DNA of 64,000 nucleotides from Cupriavidus sp. U2 (GTDB lineage Bacteria; Pseudomonadota; Gammaproteobacteria; Burkholderiales; Burkholderiaceae): NCBI RefSeq assembly GCF_009663685.2, contig NZ_RCOG02000006.1, positions 124,001 to 188,000 of the forward strand, read 5' to 3'. Shown piece by piece: positions 61,113 to 64,000 of this stretch (position 1 is its first letter; each line of letters starts with the position of its first letter). The notes under the pieces were generated by a model. It saw only the letters and a program-made list of their open reading frames with translations, ran no database searches and was not told where the DNA came from. The position numbers and the translations under genes were made by a program.

Positions 61113-62435
61113 ATGGCCAGTCTGTCCCACCAGCACCGCGCGTCGCCGACTGCACCTCCGGCGCCCGGCCACCATGACGTGGCACCTGCCGAAATCGCCA
61201 CAGGCGTGGTGATTGGCCGGGCTTCCGAGTACTTCGATTTCTTCACCTACGGCATCGCGTCGGTCCTGGTTTTTCCTACGGTCTACTTTCCGTTTGCCAG
61301 CGAACTGGCCGGGCTGCTCTACAGCTTTGCCATCTTCTCGTTCGCGTTTATCGGACGCCCGTTTGGAACGGCGCTGTTCATGCGCGTGCAGCGGCGCTGG
61401 GGGCGTGGCGTCAAGCTGACAGCGTCGCTGTTCCTGCTGGGCACGGCCACGGTGGGTATCGCATTCCTGCCTGCGTACGCGTCGATTGGCAGTACCGCCA
61501 TCTATCTGCTGGCGCTGTTCCGCTTCCTGCAGGGCATTGCGTTCGGCGGTTCGTGGGACGGGCTGCCCTCGCTGCTGGCGCTCAACGCGCCCGAGAACAA
61601 GCGGGGCTGGTATGCGATGGTGGGGCAACTCGGCGCGCCGACCGGATTCCTGGTGGCGGGCGGGCTGTTCCTGTTCCTCTATGTCAGCCTGACCCCGCCC
61701 GAATTCATCGACTGGGGCTGGCGCTATCCGTTCTACGTGGCATTCGCCATCAACGTGGTGGCGCTGTTCGCGCGGCTGCGGCTGGTGGTCACGCACGAGT
61801 ACACGCGGCTGCTGGAGGAAGACGAACTGGAGCCCATCAGCACGCTACAGATGGTGAATGCGCAGGGCTTCAACATCTTTCTCGGTGCGTTTGCGTCGCT
61901 GGCCAGCTATGCACTGTTCCACCTGGTCACGGTGTTTCCGCTGTCCTGGGTCAGCCTGCACAAGACGCAGGCGATCAGCGACGTGCTGGCGATCCAGATC
62001 GTCGGCGCGGCCATTGCCTTCATTGGCACGCTGATCTCTGGCTGGCTGGCCGACCGCATCGGCCGGCGCACCACGCTGGCGACGATGGCGGTGCTGATCG
62101 GCATTTTCAGCCTCGCGGCGCCATGGCTGCTGGATGGCGGCGCGTCGGGCCAGGACGCCTTCATTCTGGTCGGATTCGGTCTGCTCGGGCTGTCGTATGG
62201 GCAATCGGCCGGCGTGGTCACGTCCAACTTCGACACCAAATTCCGCTATACCGGGGCCGCGCTGACCACGGATTTCGGCTGGCTGTTCGGCGCCGCGTTT
62301 GCACCCTTGGTGGCGCTGGGGCTGTCGTCGCTGTTCGGCCTGGTGGCCGTGACGCTGTATCTGCTGTCAGGGGTGGTGGCTACGCTGATCGCGCTGCGCA
62401 TCAATCGCGCGCTGGGGACGCCCGACGACGCTTGA
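61113..62435 (+). CDS. MFS transporter, metabolite:H+ symporter (MHS) type
   Basis: 440 residues from the ATG at 61113 behind GGAG; an earlier in-frame ATG at 61071 is less likely. Twelve membrane segments. GRASEYFDFFTYGIASVLVFP, FAFIGRPFGTALFM, RFLQGIAFGGSWDGLPSLLA and GWLADRIGRRTTLATMAVL match the MHS group (ShiA, KgtP and relatives), which carry organic acids with protons. It is divergent from cyoA, and its 3' end overlaps the convergent cynR gene by 35 bases. Confidence 0.9.
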   Translation: MASLSHQHRASPTAPPAPGHHDVAPAEIATGVVIGRASEYFDFFTYGIASVLVFPTVYFPFASELAGLLYSFAIFSFAFIGRPFGTALFMRVQRRWGRGVKLTASLFLLGTATVGIAFLPAYASIGSTAIYLLALFRFLQGIAFGGSWDGLPSLLALNAPENKRGWYAMVGQLGAPTGFLVAGGLFLFLYVSLTPPEFIDWGWRYPFYVAFAINVVALFARLRLVVTHEYTRLLEEDELEPISTLQMVNAQGFNIFLGAFASLASYALFHLVTVFPLSWVSLHKTQAISDVLAIQIVGAAIAFIGTLISGWLADRIGRRTTLATMAVLIGIFSLAAPWLLDGGASGQDAFILVGFGLLGLSYGQSAGVVTSNFDTKFRYTGAALTTDFGWLFGAAFAPLVALGLSSLFGLVAVTLYLLSGVVATLIALRINRALGTPDDA

Positions 62436-63306
62436 ATTCGCTTAACGCAAAATCGACGAAGGCGCGTGCCGCGGCTGTGCGGTACGCGCCTTTTCTTTGC
62501 AGCAGCGCCGCGTGCCGTGGCGGCAGCGGGCGTTCCAGCTTCAGGATGCGCAGGTCCGCATGGCCGGCGGCGATGGCAGCCGGCAGCACCGTGGCGTGGC
62601 GGCCGCTGCGTACCGCATCCAGCACGGCGCTCACCGAGTTGGCTTCGAAGGTGATGCGCGGCTCGATACCCAGGCCGCCAAAGTAGCGCGCGATATAGCC
62701 GCGGGTGGCAAATTCCCGCGTCAGCATGGCCATCGATTCGCCAGCCAGCGCCTCTGCGTCCAGCGCGGCGCGACGCCGTGCCAGCGGGTGGGAGGCACCC
62801 ACCATGTAGGCGAGCGGTTCCTCGATCAGCGGCGTGGCTTCCAGATCCGGCAGGTGGATGTCGTCGAAGGCGATGCCGATGTCGATGTCGTCATCGGCCA
62901 GCAGCGGTTCCACGCGTTCCTGCGGCATTTCGCGCAGGCTGAGCGTGATGTTTGGATACTTCCCATTGAACGCCACGATCAGCGGCACCACCAGGTAAGG
63001 CGTGAACGTCGGCGTCATGGCCAGGCGCAGGTTGCCGCGCGTCAGCTCGCCCACGTCATGGATGGCGCGCTGCCCGGCTTCCAGGTCCTGCAGCGCCCGG
63101 CGCGCGTGCACGTAGTAGGCCTGCCCCGCATCGGTCAGCCGTACGGCGCGGCCGCTGCGGTCGAACAGCGGCGCGCCCAGGGTGTCTTCGAGCTGGCGGA
63201 TCTGTTGCGAGAGCGTGGGCTGCGAGACGTGCAGCGTCTCGGCGGCGCGCGTGAAGTTGCCGGCGTCGGCAACAGCCAGGAAGTAGCGAACGTGGCGCAG
63301 CAGCAT
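62401..63306 (-). CDS. cynR: LysR-type regulator, CynR-like
   Basis: 301 residues. The N-terminal winged helix ([40 protein letters not shown]) and the effector domain ([21 protein letters not shown]) closely resemble CynR, the cyanate-sensing activator of cynTSX. It is divergent from a CynT-type carbonic anhydrase gene, the E. coli arrangement; cynS, if present, lies beyond the window. Its 3' end overlaps the convergent MFS gene. Confidence 0.88.
   Translation of the reverse strand: MLLRHVRYFLAVADAGNFTRAAETLHVSQPTLSQQIRQLEDTLGAPLFDRSGRAVRLTDAGQAYYVHARRALQDLEAGQRAIHDVGELTRGNLRLAMTPTFTPYLVVPLIVAFNGKYPNITLSLREMPQERVEPLLADDDIDIGIAFDDIHLPDLEATPLIEEPLAYMVGASHPLARRRAALDAEALAGESMAMLTREFATRGYIARYFGGLGIEPRITFEANSVSAVLDAVRSGRHATVLPAAIAAGHADLRILKLERPLPPRHAALLQRKGAYRTAAARAFVDFALSEFKRRRASPARD
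62459..62494 (+). terminator. Possible terminator of the MFS gene inside cynR
   Basis: AAGGCGCGT and ACGCGCCTT form a nine-bp stem with a 16-base loop, followed by TT, shortly after the MFS stop. It lies within the end of the cynR coding region on the other strand, so the pairing may be coincidental. Confidence 0.4.
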
Positions 63307-63320
63307 GGAGAGGGTCAGCT

Positions 63321-63335
63321 ATTGGTAATGCCAAT
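63321..63335. promoter_or_regulatory. Putative CynR/LysR operator
   Basis: ATTGGTAATGCCAAT is a palindrome with ATTGG/CCAAT arms and five central bases, in the 104-base divergent gap between cynR and cynT. A partial repeat CCAATGG occurs at 63331 and again at 63362. The T-N11-A pattern suits a LysR regulator. Confidence 0.55.
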
Positions 63336-63410
63336 GGTAGGCATAATAATCCCGTCTTTGACCAATGGCACGAGATTCGACATGCTAGCGGCTCAAATGG
63401 GGGGATTATC

Positions 63411-64000
63411 GTGAAAGACCTGATTCAAGGCATTCTCAAATTCCAGCGCGAAGAGTTTCCGAAGCGCTCCGCGCTGTTCCAGGAGCTGGCCACGCAGCAG
63501 AGTCCCAGCACGCTGTTCATCGCCTGTTCGGACAGCCGCGTGGAACCGGCGCTGCTGACGCAGAGCGAGCCCGGCAAGCTGTTCGTGATCCGCAACGCGG
63601 GCAATATCGTGCCCGCCTATGCCGTGCAGCCCGGTGGCGTATCGGCCAGCGTGGAATACGCGGTGGCGGGCCTCAGGGTGCGCGATATCGTGATCTGCGG
63701 CCATTCGAACTGCGGCGCGATGACGGCGGTGGCCATGTGCCAGTGCCTGGACCATATGCCGTCCGTGGCCGAATGGCTAGAACATGCCGCAGGGGCCCGC
63801 AAGATCAGCCTGGCACGGCCACATGCATCGGACGCCGAGCGCGTGGCGGACATGGTGCGCCAGAACGTGATCGAGCAACTGGCCCACCTGCGCACCCACC
63901 CGTGCGTGGCCCAGGCGCTGGCCGAGCGGCGCATTGCGCTGCACGGCTGGTACTACGACATTGGCACCGGCGCGATCGATGCGCTGGACGGCAAGTCCGG
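63411..64000 (+). CDS. cynT: Beta-class carbonic anhydrase CynT (3' end outside window)
   Basis: 196 codons visible, GTG start with GGGGGGATTATC upstream. [11 protein letters not shown] holds the first zinc Cys and the Asp-Arg dyad; [14 protein letters not shown] holds the His and second Cys. [10 protein letters not shown] and [12 protein letters not shown] follow the usual beta-class order; about 20 residues are missing. It hydrates CO2 to bicarbonate, which cyanase needs as a substrate. The divergent CynR-like gene supports a cyn operon. Confidence 0.94.
   Translation, partial: MKDLIQGILKFQREEFPKRSALFQELATQQSPSTLFIACSDSRVEPALLTQSEPGKLFVIRNAGNIVPAYAVQPGGVSASVEYAVAGLRVRDIVICGHSNCGAMTAVAMCQCLDHMPSVAEWLEHAAGARKISLARPHASDAERVADMVRQNVIEQLAHLRTHPCVAQALAERRIALHGWYYDIGTGAIDALDGKS

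Noticed and set aside
61113-62435. CynX cyanate transporter
   Set aside because: The sequence motifs fit the MHS group of organic-acid symporters and the gene converges on cynR and does not follow cynT and cynS.

Overview
The window is uniformly high in GC with dense, often overlapping genes. It looks like the chromosome of a beta-proteobacterium of the Burkholderiaceae, most like Cupriavidus or Ralstonia. The basis is gene content: a Bug-type tripartite tricarboxylate transporter, a Cyo quinol oxidase, a cyn-type regulator and carbonic anhydrase pair, PXPV-type small proteins and beta-proteobacterial chemoreceptors. This is inference from families; no rRNA gene is present to confirm it. I see no insertion sequence, prophage, CRISPR array, tRNA or rRNA.

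Region 1 (1-10509) is one giant open frame of at least 3502 residues that begins before the window. It has an Ala/Gln/Glu-rich N-terminal part, a region resembling DUF4781 with hydrophobic segments, a block ordered glutamate cyclase-like, glutamate racemase-like, glutamate cyclase-like, an unassigned alpha/beta region, a kinase-like region, further hydrophobic segments, a Pro/Thr linker and a LysM-like C-terminus. It is the most unusual object here and may be a multi-enzyme effector or toxin acting on glutamate or D-glutamate.

Region 2 (10.6-16.3 kb) holds two small genes and an overlapping operon of a lipoprotein sulfatase, a formylglycine-generating enzyme with an export-like N-terminus, a MetQ/NlpA-type binding protein and a YkgJ-type Cys-cluster protein. 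Region 3 (16.3-20.7 kb) has an isolated fliD and a chemoreceptor, each behind a sigma-28-like promoter, a PAS-like remnant and a dihydrofolate-reductase-family gene. Region 4 (20.7-23.8 kb) has a MocR regulator divergent from cupin and carboxymuconolactone-decarboxylase genes, then a host-attachment family gene.

Region 5 (24.0-28.9 kb) is a Fur-box-preceded operon of PepSY membrane protein, DUF2271 protein with an ApbE flavinylation motif, DUF4198 protein, ApbE and a membrane-anchored flavodoxin/FAD reductase. It reads as an iron-regulated electron path to periplasmic flavin. A penicillin-acylase family gene follows.

Region 6 (31.5-42.1 kb) is a GntR-controlled catabolic locus. The regulator and an FAD/Fe-S 2-hydroxyacid dehydrogenase run left. 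A PLP aminotransferase, TctCBA transporter, enoyl-CoA hydratase and CoA-transferase run right, with matching operator half-sites at both ends of the divergent gap. Its substrate is unknown.

Region 7 (42.1-56.7 kb) is mixed: a hemolysin III homologue, lipoprotein, Tat-type phospholipase C, FKBP isomerase, TSUP transporter, small secreted proteins, an amidohydrolase, LysP, a squalene/phytoene synthase, a DUF899 protein, an MFS transporter and a second chemoreceptor with a sigma-28-like promoter. Region 8 (56.7-64 kb) carries cyoABCD on the minus strand, an MHS-type MFS transporter, and a CynR-type regulator divergent from a CynT-type carbonic anhydrase cut by the window end.
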